The notes beneath the pieces were generated by a model. The model was not told where the DNA came from, did not search any database, and saw only the letters and a list, made by a program, of their open reading frames with translations. From Gordonia rhizosphera NBRC 16068 (GTDB lineage: Bacteria > Actinomycetota > Actinomycetes > Mycobacteriales > Mycobacteriaceae), in the NCBI RefSeq assembly GCF_000298195.1, contig NZ_BAHC01000141.1, positions 1-64,000 of the forward strand: DNA of 64,000 nt. The letters are read 5' to 3'. Position numbers and translations under genes: made by a program. Below, one piece after another: positions 27,359 through 35,971 of this stretch (the stretch's first letter is position 1; each line of letters opens with the position of its first letter).

Positions 27359-28129
27359 GTGACGGCCGGCAAGGTCACCCACGTGGCCGAGGACGTCTTC
27401 GCGGTCAGGCTGGGCCGCGGGCCATTGGCCTCGAACGTGTACCTCGTCGGTTCCGGGGAGGATTGGGTGCTGGTGGACACCGGGTGGGCCGGCAACCACA
27501 TGGCCATCCGGGAGGCCGCGGCGTCCGTGTTCGGGCCGACGAAGCCACCAGCGGCAATCCTGCTGACGCACATCCATCCCGACCACTCCGGTTCCGCCGG
27601 CGAGCTGGCGCGTGATTGGCAGGTGCCGGTGTTCGCCCACGCCGACGAGGTACCGATGGCGGCCGGCAAATATCTGCCGGAGTACTCGATGCCGCTGGAC
27701 CGGTGGATCGTGGACCCGATACTGCGCCTCCTACCCGCCGGGACGCGGGCCCGGATCGAGGCCGGGAACGACATCACCGACGTGGTACAGGCGCTGCCGG
27801 CGAACGGCGAGGTGCCGGGCCTGCCGGACTGGCACGTCGTCCCCGCGCCGGGGCACACGCCCGGCCACGTCGCCTACCTGCGGCGACGCGATCGGGTCGT
27901 GATCTGCGGCGACGCGGTGCTGACCGTCGACGTGAACTCGGTGATCGGGGTGTTGGCCGGGCGTGAGCGACTGTGCGGGCCACCGTGGTACACGACCTGG
28001 GACCGGCAGACCGCGCGGGAATCGATCGCGGCACTCGCCGCATTGCACCCGCGCATCCTCGCACCCGGGCACGGCCCTGCGCGTGGCGTCGAGAACGCTG
28101 CGCTGCAAGCGCTGGCCCGGGACGGGTAG
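27359..28129 (+). CDS. Metallo-beta-lactamase-fold hydrolase
   Basis: A 256-residue protein with the metal motif H71-I-H73-P-D75-H76, followed by the third-ligand block GHTPGHVAYL, the Asp ligand in VICGDAVL and the last His in LAPGHGPA. This is the glyoxalase II-like branch. The start GTG 27359 is chosen because a GAGG lies upstream and the N-terminal extension before it overlaps the isomerase relic. It converges with the TetR gene with a 3-nt gap. Substrate unknown. Confidence 0.85.
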   Translation: MTAGKVTHVAEDVFAVRLGRGPLASNVYLVGSGEDWVLVDTGWAGNHMAIREAAASVFGPTKPPAAILLTHIHPDHSGSAGELARDWQVPVFAHADEVPMAAGKYLPEYSMPLDRWIVDPILRLLPAGTRARIEAGNDITDVVQALPANGEVPGLPDWHVVPAPGHTPGHVAYLRRRDRVVICGDAVLTVDVNSVIGVLAGRERLCGPPWYTTWDRQTARESIAALAALHPRILAPGHGPARGVENAALQALARDG

Positions 28130-28132
28130 CCC

Positions 28133-28786
28133 TCAGTCCGATCCGAAGACGGGTCCCACGGCAGGCGGAGACGCGACGATCGCCGGCAACACGAAGGTGG
28201 CGACATAACGCCGGACCGTATCCGGATCATCGGCTCCCGGGATGACGTCGAGGAGAAGCGCCAGCGCCACACCGAGAATGAAGCGGCCGACGTCCCCCGG
28301 CACCAGGCCACCCCGCAACCGATCGCTGAACAGCGCGAACACCTGCTCGTAGAGACCGGTGACCATGTCACTGAGCAGAGGCGAATTGGCCAACAGACTG
28401 GCCACCCCGTGCTCCGAACCCGAGGAAAGCAACACCAGTATCGGATCGCGTCTCACGACGGTGGCCACGTAGACCAGCGATCCGGAGATCAGGTCGGCCA
28501 CGTCGTCGGTGGGAGTGATGTCGCTGATCACCTGTGCCACGTGGCGATCCATCACCTGCGCCGCCACCCCGATGACGAGATCGTCACGGCCGTCAAAGTG
28601 CCGGTAGAGCACCGCGCGCGTCACGCCCGCACGCCGCGCGACGTCCGCCATGGTGATGTCGAGTCCGCGCTCGGCGAAGCAGGACTCCGCCGCGTCCACC
28701 AGTTGTCGGCGAGCCTGCTCCGGGGTGTTCCCGCCTCCGGACGGACGTCCGCGCCGGCGGGACGATCGCGGCGAGTTAATTGACAT
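28133..28786 (-). CDS. TetR-family regulator
   Basis: A 217-residue TetR-type repressor. The helix-turn-helix is ITMADVARRAGVTRAVLYRHF, preceded by an Arg-rich tail (SSRRRGRPSGGG) that may contact the minor groove. The C-terminal ligand domain is mostly helical. The start is the ATG at 28786, which lies inside the palindrome found between this gene and the Coq4-like gene. That position suggests autoregulation and control of the divergent gene. Ligand unknown. Confidence 0.9.
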   Translation of the reverse strand: MSINSPRSSRRRGRPSGGGNTPEQARRQLVDAAESCFAERGLDITMADVARRAGVTRAVLYRHFDGRDDLVIGVAAQVMDRHVAQVISDITPTDDVADLISGSLVYVATVVRRDPILVLLSSGSEHGVASLLANSPLLSDMVTGLYEQVFALFSDRLRGGLVPGDVGRFILGVALALLLDVIPGADDPDTVRRYVATFVLPAIVASPPAVGPVFGSD

Positions 28787-28807
28787 ATAGGCCTCAATGT
28801 ATATTAT
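28780..28807 (+). promoter_or_regulatory. Predicted promoter of the Coq4-like gene, probably leaderless
   Basis: TTGACA at 28780-28785 and TATTAT at 28802-28807 have a 16-bp spacer. The ATG of the Coq4-like gene begins 7 nt after the -10, where transcription would start, and no Shine-Dalgarno sequence is present. Leaderless mRNAs are common in actinobacteria. Confidence 0.6.
28783..28800. promoter_or_regulatory. Candidate TetR operator
   Basis: ACATATAGGCCTCAATGT is an 18-bp imperfect palindrome; seven of nine arm positions match. It sits in the promoter spacer of the Coq4-like gene and overlaps the TetR start codon, so binding could repress both directions. Confidence 0.6.
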
Positions 28808-28813
28808 TTGCGT

Positions 28814-29653
28814 ATGGGGACACACGTCACCGATACAACCTACGGGCAGTGGCGGACCGGACTCCGTGCGCTGGCCCACGTCTTCGGGCTCCGGTTCAAC
28901 CATGACAAGGTCTTCGAAGCAGTGCTGGCATTCGGCTTCCCGACGTTTCAGCGGGAGTATCGGAAACTGCGGGAGTCACCCGAGGGCCGCCGGCTCCTCG
29001 AGGACAAACCCGACCTGATGGCGCTCCTCGGTGACGGCGACTACCTCGCCACCCTGCCCCCGGGATCGCTGGGCGCCGCGTATCGCGACTTCCTGAGGAT
29101 GCACCGGCTGGATGCCGGGGTGTTCGACGCCGCCGATGTGATCCAACCGATCGTCGAGCGCAACGGCTGGGACCCGGATTTCGGATACATGATCCACCGG
29201 GGCACCGTCCTCCACGACGTGTTTCATGTTCTGGGCGGGTACGGGCCGGACCTCGGTGGCGAGATCGGCAACCTCGGCTTCACCCACGGCCAGCTGGGCA
29301 ACTGCCGAACCACCGCGGTCTTCGGAGTGATCGCCTGCGCGATCGTGGGCGGCGGATCATGGCAGCGCAAGCGGCAGTATTGGAACGAGGCGGTGGACCG
29401 CGGGAGGGCGGCGAGAATCCTGATGGCCGCGCCCTACGAGGAACTATTGGGGCGGCCGCTGTCCGAGGTGCGCGAGCTGCTGCAGGTGGCACCGGCGTCG
29501 ACGGCGCATCCGGACGGTCATTTCTACTCGCCGTGGCAGCTTCCGGTAGGAGGCGACGCCGATCCCTTTGAACCGTGGGACTACGAGGCCACGCTGATGC
29601 GCGCCGACGGGGTGGACGACCGGATACCGGCTTCCGGACCGACGACCGGCTGA
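28814..29653 (+). CDS. Coq4-family protein
   Basis: A 279-residue protein of the ubiquinone-biosynthesis Coq4 family. The metal-binding signature HDxxH-x11-E is complete: His134, Asp135, His138 and Glu150 in HDVFHVLGGYGPDLGGE. In eukaryotes and some proteobacteria Coq4 supports coenzyme Q assembly and decarboxylation/hydroxylation of the ring. Actinobacteria of this kind normally use menaquinone, so a different lipid or quinone role is possible. It is transcribed divergently from a TetR regulator with a palindrome in its promoter. The nearest downstream gene is a membrane protein of unknown function 125 bp away. Confidence 0.85.
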   Translation: MGTHVTDTTYGQWRTGLRALAHVFGLRFNHDKVFEAVLAFGFPTFQREYRKLRESPEGRRLLEDKPDLMALLGDGDYLATLPPGSLGAAYRDFLRMHRLDAGVFDAADVIQPIVERNGWDPDFGYMIHRGTVLHDVFHVLGGYGPDLGGEIGNLGFTHGQLGNCRTTAVFGVIACAIVGGGSWQRKRQYWNEAVDRGRAARILMAAPYEELLGRPLSEVRELLQVAPASTAHPDGHFYSPWQLPVGGDADPFEPWDYEATLMRADGVDDRIPASGPTTG

Positions 29654-29777
29654 GTCCTCGAGGGCGGACACCGCCTCCGCGAGCGCAGTTGAGGCTCGGT
29701 CACCTCGCGTTCGGGCTCTCGGGCTCTCGGCCGCGTCGGCGGTTCGGCCTCCTGGAGTCGGCGTACAGTCTCTTCAG

Positions 29778-30575
29778 ATGGGCAACGGAGCCGCTGTCAC
29801 CTTCGGCGGGGCACTCAAGACCGAGTTGTCCCGGATGCGACGGCACCCGGCCGACACCCTCGTGGTCGTCGCGCTGAACGGCGTGTTGATGACGATTGTC
29901 TGGTTCGCCCTGCCACGCAGTTGGTTCTTCGTTTTCACCGGGCCGTCGGGATATGCGCTGGCGCTCGCCACCTGGATGTACGCCGACGTGACCGCAACCA
30001 ATGTCCTCGCCGCCGACCGGGAGCGCGCACTGGAACTGCTGGACGACCCGGAGTCGATGCGTACCGTTCTGCGTGCCAAACAGACAGCGTTGTGGCTGAT
30101 CGTCGCGCCGTTGTGCTCCGTGGTGGCCATCGCATGTGGATTCTTCGAACAGGACTGGCCCTATACGGTGCTCGTCGTACTCGCGGTCGCCATCATCCCG
30201 GTCGGCGCGCTGGCGGTGTCCGGACTGGTCGGTGTCCTCTTCCCGTACCACGCGCGCTCGTTGAGGTGGCGGTGGCGCGAACGGCATCGATTCCGTCCGG
30301 TGATCCTGCGCTGGTCGGTGCTGTCCGTGATGCCCTTCGTGGTGTATCCGCTGACGGCGATCCTCATCTTGGCCATTCCACTCGGGATCTGGTGGCTCCT
30401 CACGGAGTTCGATGGCGGTCGCCGGGTGCCGACATCCGTCTTCGCCCTGTGCCTTCTGGGCGCGACGCTGATCGCCTTCGCATGTTGGATGACGGCGCAT
30501 CGGTTCGCAGTCCACTGGATCGGACAACACTCCGCTACGTTGCGCGATTACCTGTCGGACCCTGACAGGGGCTGA
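29778..30575 (+). CDS. Multi-pass membrane protein of unknown function
   Basis: A 265-residue protein with about six predicted transmembrane helices, for example LVVVALNGVLMTIVWFAL, LIVAPLCSVVAIACGFF and LTAILILAIPLGIWWLL. The cytoplasmic part carries a charged loop, LRWRWRERHRFR, between helices. The arrangement is reminiscent of ABC-2 permeases, but no ATPase gene is adjacent, so the function is open. The start ATG 29778 has no strong ribosome site. Confidence 0.7.
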   Translation: MGNGAAVTFGGALKTELSRMRRHPADTLVVVALNGVLMTIVWFALPRSWFFVFTGPSGYALALATWMYADVTATNVLAADRERALELLDDPESMRTVLRAKQTALWLIVAPLCSVVAIACGFFEQDWPYTVLVVLAVAIIPVGALAVSGLVGVLFPYHARSLRWRWRERHRFRPVILRWSVLSVMPFVVYPLTAILILAIPLGIWWLLTEFDGGRRVPTSVFALCLLGATLIAFACWMTAHRFAVHWIGQHSATLRDYLSDPDRG

Positions 30576-30665
30576 GTCCTGCCTCGGGGTATCCGACCGA
30601 CGACACCGCCACGGCGTAGGGTCGCCAAGGAGCGACCAGATGCCGATACAACGCAGGAGGGATCC

Positions 30666-31663
30666 GTGCCCACATCCCGCGAACCGTCGCCATCGGCTGC
30701 GATCGCAGCCGAATCGACCTACACGCCACCACGACTCGACGGGCGCACCATCGCCATCACCGGCTGCACCAGCGGCACGGGTCGGGTGATGGCAATGACC
30801 TGTGGAACATCCGGCGCACGGATCCTGATGCTGAATCGTCCGTCGGCACGCGCCGATGCTGTGCTCGCCGAACTTCGTGATGCCGGCGTCGACTCGACGG
30901 CCGTCCCCTGTGACCTGCAGAGCTTCGACAGCGTCCGCGAGGCTGCCGAGTTACTCGCCCAGCACTGCCCATCCGGCCTGGACGTGCTGTGCAACAACGC
31001 CGGTGTCATGGGACTGCCGGATACGGCGACGGTCGACGGCTGCGACGTCCAGATGCAGACCAATCACCTCTCCCATTTTCTGTTGACGTCGCTCGCGTGG
31101 CCGGTGTTGGTCGCCGCCGCCGAGGAGCGCGGCGAGGCGCGGGTGGTGAACCAGACGAGCGGGGCCCGGCACGGAAAGCCGCTCGACGCCGCATATCTGG
31201 GCGCGAACGGCGGCGACCTCGGTGGCGACGGTTTTCCCGGCTTCGGCAAATGGCGTCGTTACCAACAGTCGAAGCTCGCCAACCTGATGTTCACCTACGC
31301 CCTGCACGACAGGATCCCGAGCACCGGCGCGGCGGCGAAGGTCAAGAGCCTGTGCGCGCACCCCGGCCCCACCGACTCCGGACTCCAGGCCAAGACGACC
31401 GCGGCCGGCGGCACCCAGCTGATCGACCGACTCATCCTGCGGCGGACGCTGCGGGTCGCCCACCCGTCGAGGTCGGCGCGGAGGGCATCCTGCGGGCTTC
31501 GTGCGACGACGGCGCCGGCAGCGGCGAGTTCTACGGACCGCCGGGACGCGGCAAGCCTGGGCCGGCCGAATTGCTTCCCGCCGAACGCAATCCCGACTCG
31601 GAGCGCTTGTTGTGGGAGACCAGCCTCGCCACGACGGGGATCACGGATTTCTTCCGGGCGTAG
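30666..31663 (+). pseudogene. SDR oxidoreductase with a frameshift in the C-terminal part
   Basis: The first 265 codons encode an SDR: TGCTSGTGRVMAM nucleotide motif, NNAGVMG, and a Tyr-x-x-x-Lys motif in YQQSKLANL. The frame breaks near 31466. Inserting one G there (CCACCCG|G|TCGAGG) restores VEVGAEGILRASC and then FYGPPGRGKPGPAELLPAE, the usual WW-domain-oxidoreductase-like tail, ending at the stop at 31661. As read, translation continues in the wrong frame to 31682. A single-base deletion or a sequencing error are equally possible. The enzyme would be NAD(P)-dependent with unknown substrate. Confidence 0.75.
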
Positions 31664-31682
31664 GTGCGCCGCGCCCCGGTGA

Positions 31683-32447
31683 TCAGAGCCGGCCCCGCGC
31701 GACGAACCTGACCCGATCCCCGCGGTAGTACGAGCGGGTCCACTCCACGATCCGCCCGTCCGAGTCACGCGAGACCCGGTCGATCAGAAGCAGCGGCGCA
31801 CTGGTCGGCACCTGCAGGTGAGTCGCATGCTCCGGCGACGCCAACGCGGTCTGTACACAGTCCTCCACGTCGGTGATGGTGATCCCGAAATCCTCGCGCA
31901 GTGTCGCGTACAGGGAGCCGCTCTCGTCGACCCGCGCCGCGAGACCCGGCAGATCACCGGGCAGGTGCGCGGTCTCCAGTGCAAGCGGTTCACCACCGAC
32001 GATGCGCAGGCGGGTGAGGACATGCACCGACGCGCCCACGTCGATGCCGAGATGGGCGGCGGTCTCGGCATCCGCGGCCGCCTGCTCGGCCGACAGCAGG
32101 GTCGTTTCGACCGTCATGCCCATGGCCTGCAGGTCGTCGCTGAACGAGGTGAGCTGCCGCATGAGCACCGGCTTCGACGGCGCGACATAGTTGCCGCTCC
32201 CCTGCGTGCTGCTGAGCACGCCTTCCGCCGTCAGCTCGGCCAGCGCCTTGCGCAATGTGGTCCGGGACGTACCGAGCTCCGCCGCCAGCCGGCGTTCCGG
32301 CGGCAGCGACGCACCGGGTCCGAGACCGGCGATTCGCTCCTGCACGGCCATCTTGACCTGGAAATACCGCGGACCCGAGGAGGTGCGCGAGGGCTGCGGG
32401 GCGGGCGAAGGCGCGGATGTGGTGGACACGGATTCGACCCTACCCAT
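31683..32447 (-). CDS. GntR/HutC-family regulator of N-acetylglucosamine genes (NagR/DasR-like)
   Basis: A regulator of about 254 residues. The N-terminal winged helix is visible in PPERRLAAELGTSRTTLRKAL, and the C-terminal UTRA ligand domain in DDLQAMGMTVETTL and PLLLIDRVSRDSDGR. UTRA regulators of this group bind GlcNAc-6-P or GlcN-6-P. The divergent operon encodes the full GlcNAc pathway, and two matching palindromes lie between the genes, so repression relieved by amino-sugar phosphate is likely. The start is ATG 32447; GTG 32429 is an alternative with no better ribosome site. Confidence 0.87.
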   Translation of the reverse strand: MGRVESVSTTSAPSPAPQPSRTSSGPRYFQVKMAVQERIAGLGPGASLPPERRLAAELGTSRTTLRKALAELTAEGVLSSTQGSGNYVAPSKPVLMRQLTSFSDDLQAMGMTVETTLLSAEQAAADAETAAHLGIDVGASVHVLTRLRIVGGEPLALETAHLPGDLPGLAARVDESGSLYATLREDFGITITDVEDCVQTALASPEHATHLQVPTSAPLLLIDRVSRDSDGRIVEWTRSYYRGDRVRFVARGRL

Positions 32448-32458
32448 TGACGCAGGCA

Positions 32459-32474
32459 ATTGGTATATGCCAAT
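32459..32474. promoter_or_regulatory. GntR operator copy 1
   Basis: ATTGGTATATGCCAAT, one mismatch from a perfect 16-bp palindrome. It lies 12 bp upstream of the GntR gene start. HutC-type regulators use GGTxTAxACC-like sites, which this resembles. Confidence 0.75.
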
Positions 32475-32492
32475 GTAGTCTCCATCACACAG

Positions 32493-32508
32493 ATTGGTAT
32501 ATACCAAT
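32493..32508. promoter_or_regulatory. GntR operator copy 2
   Basis: ATTGGTATATACCAAT is a perfect 16-bp palindrome, 23 bp upstream of the MFS porter start and 34 bp centre-to-centre from copy 1. Two sites about three helical turns apart suggest cooperative binding. Confidence 0.8.
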
Positions 32509-32530
32509 TAGTACGAGGATAGGAGTACCA

Positions 32531-33943
32531 ATGACGACTATGAGTGTGATGAGTCGCAGATCGACCTCCGGCGCACTCGTCGGGGTTGCCGCGGCCAGTG
32601 TCGGAGTCATCTACGGCTACGACAGCAGCAACATCGGCGCTGCACTCAACTTCATCGCCCAGGACTTCGGTCTGGGCGACGGCGGCAAGCAGGCCCTGGC
32701 CACTGTCGTGGTGATCGGCGAGATCCTGGGCGCGATCGCGGCCGGCTGGGTCGCCAACCGGATCGGCCGCAAATGGTCGATGGTCGCGGTGGCCGCCACC
32801 TACTGCCTGTTCGCCCTGCTCAGTGCGCTGGCACCGTCCAACGCCGCTCTGCTGGGGGCTCGTCTGCTACTCGGGGTCACCATCGGACTGTCGGTCGTGA
32901 TCGTGCCGGTCTTCGTCGCCGAGTCGGCGGCACCGCACCGAAGAGGCGCCATGCTTGTCGCGTATCAAGTGGCGACCATCGTCGGCATCATCGCCGGCTA
33001 CGTCGTCGGGTACTTCCTCGCCGGTGCATCGGCCTGGCGGTGGATGCTGGGTCTTGCCGCCCTCCCCGCGCTGTTCGTGACGTTGCTGGTGCTGCGGATG
33101 CCCGACACCCCACGCTGGTATGTGACCCGCGGCCGGTTCGACGAGGCACGAAATGCGCTGGCGGGCATCGACCCCCAGGCCGACGTGGACCTCGAGATCG
33201 CCGAGATGCGTGCCGCCCTGGGCGAAGCGTCCGGCGGCCGACTGTCCGAGATGCTCCGCAGGCCCTGGTTGCGCGCCACCGTCTTCGTCGTCGGTCTGGG
33301 CTTCCTGATCCAGATCACCGGCATCAACGCCGTCGTCTACTACAGCCCGAAACTGTTCGAGGACATGGGTTTCAGCGGCGACTTCGGCACCCTGATGATG
33401 CCGGCCTTCGTCCAGATCGCGGGCCTCGCGGCGGTCATCATCTCGCTGTTCACCGTCGACCGGATGGGACGACGACCCATCCTCCTGGGTGGCATCGCAG
33501 CGATGGTCGTGGCAACCATCATGCTGATCATGACCTACGGGCCGCTGCACGGAAATGGTACGGCCGCACACCTTCTCGGTTTCGGTGGGCTCGTCCTTTT
33601 CACCATGGGCTTCTCCTTCGGTTTCGGCGCGCTCGTCTGGGTATACGCCGGCGAAGCGTTCCCGGCCCGACTGCGCTCCTACGGTTCGTCGATGATGCTG
33701 ACCTCCGACCTGGTGGCCAACGCGATCATCGCCGCCTTCACCCTGTCGCTGATCAACCTCATCGGTGGAGCGGGCACATTCGCGATCTTCGGGGCGTTCG
33801 CCCTCGTCGGATTCGTCTTCGTCTACCTGCTCGCCCCGGAGACCCGCGGCCGAAAGCTCGAGGATATCCAGCACTTCTGGCAGAACGGCGGACAGTGGCC
33901 CGCGGACGACCCGATCATCACGTCGGTCGGTGATCCCCGATGA
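32531..33943 (+). CDS. MFS sugar porter, likely N-acetylglucosamine uptake
   Basis: A 470-residue transporter with 12 predicted helices and sugar-porter signatures: GYDSSNIGAAL near the start, RIGRKW after helix 2, DRMGRRP after helix 8 and PETRGRKLEDI at the C-terminus. The start ATG 32531 has AGGAG 5 nt before it. As the first gene of an operon with GlcNAc kinase, deaminase and deacetylase, it should import the free amino sugar by proton symport. That differs from the PTS route, which would deliver the phosphorylated sugar. Substrate inferred from context. Confidence 0.88.
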   Translation: MTTMSVMSRRSTSGALVGVAAASVGVIYGYDSSNIGAALNFIAQDFGLGDGGKQALATVVVIGEILGAIAAGWVANRIGRKWSMVAVAATYCLFALLSALAPSNAALLGARLLLGVTIGLSVVIVPVFVAESAAPHRRGAMLVAYQVATIVGIIAGYVVGYFLAGASAWRWMLGLAALPALFVTLLVLRMPDTPRWYVTRGRFDEARNALAGIDPQADVDLEIAEMRAALGEASGGRLSEMLRRPWLRATVFVVGLGFLIQITGINAVVYYSPKLFEDMGFSGDFGTLMMPAFVQIAGLAAVIISLFTVDRMGRRPILLGGIAAMVVATIMLIMTYGPLHGNGTAAHLLGFGGLVLFTMGFSFGFGALVWVYAGEAFPARLRSYGSSMMLTSDLVANAIIAAFTLSLINLIGGAGTFAIFGAFALVGFVFVYLLAPETRGRKLEDIQHFWQNGGQWPADDPIITSVGDPR

Positions 33944-34884
33944 CCACGCCCGAGACGACGGGATCGCACATCATGGCCTTCGACATCGGCGGCTCCAAGA
34001 CCCACGCGGTCCGCACCGTCGACGGAGAGGTCGTCGCGGAGGCCGTCGTCGGCAGCGCGAACGTGTCGTCGGTCGGCGACGACGAGGCCGGACACCAGCT
34101 CGATCTCGCCATCGAACGTCTCGGCGGACCCGGCGAGGTGCGCGCGGCCTGCGCGGGCGCCGCCGGCGTCGACACGCCTGACACCGTCCGACGGCTCCAT
34201 GACCTGATCGCCGATCGCCTACCCTGTGCCCGCGTCCGCATCGTGCACGACAGCCAGCTGATCCTGGCCGCCGCCGGCCTTGAGAACGGCATCGCGCTGA
34301 TCTCGGGCACCGGATCGGTCGCCTGGGGACGCAACGGATCTCGTAGCGTACGCGCCGGCGGGTGGGGCTACCTCCTCGGCGACGAGGGCAGCGGCTACTG
34401 GGTCGCCCGAGAAGCTGTCCGGCGCACCCTCGCGCTTGCCGACGACGGGCAACCCTACGGCGAATTGGGACAACTGCTGGCCGCCGACTGCGGACTCCCC
34501 GACGCCACCGAACTGCTGAATCACTTCTATACCCAGACGAATCGACGCTATTGGGCCGGGCGAGCACGGGTGGTCTTCGAACTCGCCAACGCCGGAGATC
34601 CCGCCAGCCGCAGCATCGTCGACGACGCCGCCCGCGCGCTCGCCGCACTGACCGGTCTCGTCGCGCGACGACTCGACATCAGCGGCCCCGTCGTGCTGGC
34701 GGGCGGGCTCGCCGTGCACCAACCACTGCTCGCCGACGCGGTCGGTACCGAATTGGCCCACCTCGGTCTCGGGGAGATGCGTGTTCTCGCCGTCGACCCG
34801 GTGCGGGGCGCCGTCGCACTCGCCACGCAACTCCTGGCCGAATGCGGCCACCCGACGACCACGGCCGCCGCCCATGACCAGTAG
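33940..34884 (+). CDS. nagK: BadF/BadG-type kinase, N-acetylglucosamine kinase
   Basis: A 314-residue member of the BadF/BadG/BcrA/BcrD ATPase family, which includes eukaryotic-type GlcNAc kinases. The N-terminal phosphate loop is AFDIGGSKTHAV, the second is LISGTGSVAWG, and GGWGYLLGDEGSGYWV is the diagnostic block. It phosphorylates GlcNAc to GlcNAc-6-P, needed because the porter delivers the free sugar. It overlaps the porter stop by 4 nt. The gene name follows context and family, not a test. Confidence 0.85.
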   Translation: MTTPETTGSHIMAFDIGGSKTHAVRTVDGEVVAEAVVGSANVSSVGDDEAGHQLDLAIERLGGPGEVRAACAGAAGVDTPDTVRRLHDLIADRLPCARVRIVHDSQLILAAAGLENGIALISGTGSVAWGRNGSRSVRAGGWGYLLGDEGSGYWVAREAVRRTLALADDGQPYGELGQLLAADCGLPDATELLNHFYTQTNRRYWAGRARVVFELANAGDPASRSIVDDAARALAALTGLVARRLDISGPVVLAGGLAVHQPLLADAVGTELAHLGLGEMRVLAVDPVRGAVALATQLLAECGHPTTTAAAHDQ

Positions 34885-34921
34885 CGACCAGACCACCCAC
34901 GACAAGCAAGGAACCACACTC

Positions 34922-35971
34922 ATGACCACCAAGGATGCACCGGGCCGCCTGATGGCGGCGGAGATCGCCGAACAGCCGACCCGCTGGCACCGGCTACTCG
35001 ACGACGGACGTCCGACCATCGCCGACATCGCCGCGCAGATCGCCGCGCACCGACCACGATTCGTCCAGTTCGTCGCCCGCGGGACGAGTGACCACGCCGC
35101 CTTGTACGCCAAGTACCTCGTGGAGATCGTCCTGCAGATCCCCGCCGGCCTCGTCTCCCCCTCGACGGTGACCGTCTACGGCGCGCGCCCCGACCTGCGC
35201 GACGTGCTCTACATCGCGGTCAGTCAGTCCGGCGGATCACCTGACCTCGTCCAGTCCGTCGAGGTTGCGAGAGCCCAGGGCGCGCTGACCGTCGCGATCA
35301 CCAACAACGACACCTCGCCGCTCGCCGACGCCGCCGAGTTGCACATCGATGTCCTTGCCGGACCGGAGAAGTCGGTGGCGGCGACGAAGTCCTACACTTC
35401 CGAGTTGCTGGCGCTGTACCTGCTCATGACCCACATCGCCGGCGCCGACGACTCGGCCGCGACCCTGCTCCCAGAACTCGGCGAACAGGTCCTCAAGGCC
35501 GACGACCAGGTCCGCACGGTAGCCCAGCGCTACCGTTTCGCTCAACGCCTGATCACCACCGGACGCGGGTACTCATACCCGACCGCGCGGGAAGCAGCGC
35601 TGAAACTCATGGAGACGTCGTATCTTTCGGCGCAGGCGTTCTCGGGCGCCGACCTGCTGCACGGCCCCTTGGCGACCGTCGATCCGCAGGTTCCGGTGCT
35701 GGCGGTGGTCCCGGCCGGCGCCGGCGGCGAGGCAATGCGGCCGGTCCTCGAGCGGCTCGCGGACCGTGACGCCGACGTATTCGGCGTGGGTTCTCCCGAA
35801 CGGATCGCCAACCTGACCGGCGGCATCGCACTCCCCGACGGCGTCCCCGACGCATTGTCGCCGCTGCTGGAGATCATCCCGCTCCAACAACTCGCCCTGC
35901 ATCTGGCGATCGCCAGGGGCGGAGACCCGGACACCCCGCGTGGACTTCGCAAGGTCACGGAGACGCTGTGA
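34922..35971 (+). CDS. SIS-domain glucosamine-6-phosphate deaminase/isomerase (NagB-II type)
   Basis: A 349-residue protein with two SIS domains: ARGTSDHAALYAKYL and SQSGGSPDLVQ in the first, GRGYSYPTAREAALKL and LLHGPLA in the second. This equals the isomerase half of GlmS without the glutaminase domain, as in the NagB-II deaminases. It should convert GlcN-6-P to fructose-6-P and ammonia. Start ATG 34922 follows AAGGAA at about 9 nt; ATG 34875 in the end of the kinase gene is an alternative. Classical nagB is absent from the operon, so this gene probably supplies the step. Confidence 0.83.
   Translation: MTTKDAPGRLMAAEIAEQPTRWHRLLDDGRPTIADIAAQIAAHRPRFVQFVARGTSDHAALYAKYLVEIVLQIPAGLVSPSTVTVYGARPDLRDVLYIAVSQSGGSPDLVQSVEVARAQGALTVAITNNDTSPLADAAELHIDVLAGPEKSVAATKSYTSELLALYLLMTHIAGADDSAATLLPELGEQVLKADDQVRTVAQRYRFAQRLITTGRGYSYPTAREAALKLMETSYLSAQAFSGADLLHGPLATVDPQVPVLAVVPAGAGGEAMRPVLERLADRDADVFGVGSPERIANLTGGIALPDGVPDALSPLLEIIPLQQLALHLAIARGGDPDTPRGLRKVTETL

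Noticed and set aside
34875-34922. ATG 34875 as start of the SIS-domain gene
   Set aside because: It lies within the end of the kinase gene and adds a non-conserved Ser/Thr/Lys segment, while ATG 34922 has AAGGAA upstream. It remains possible.
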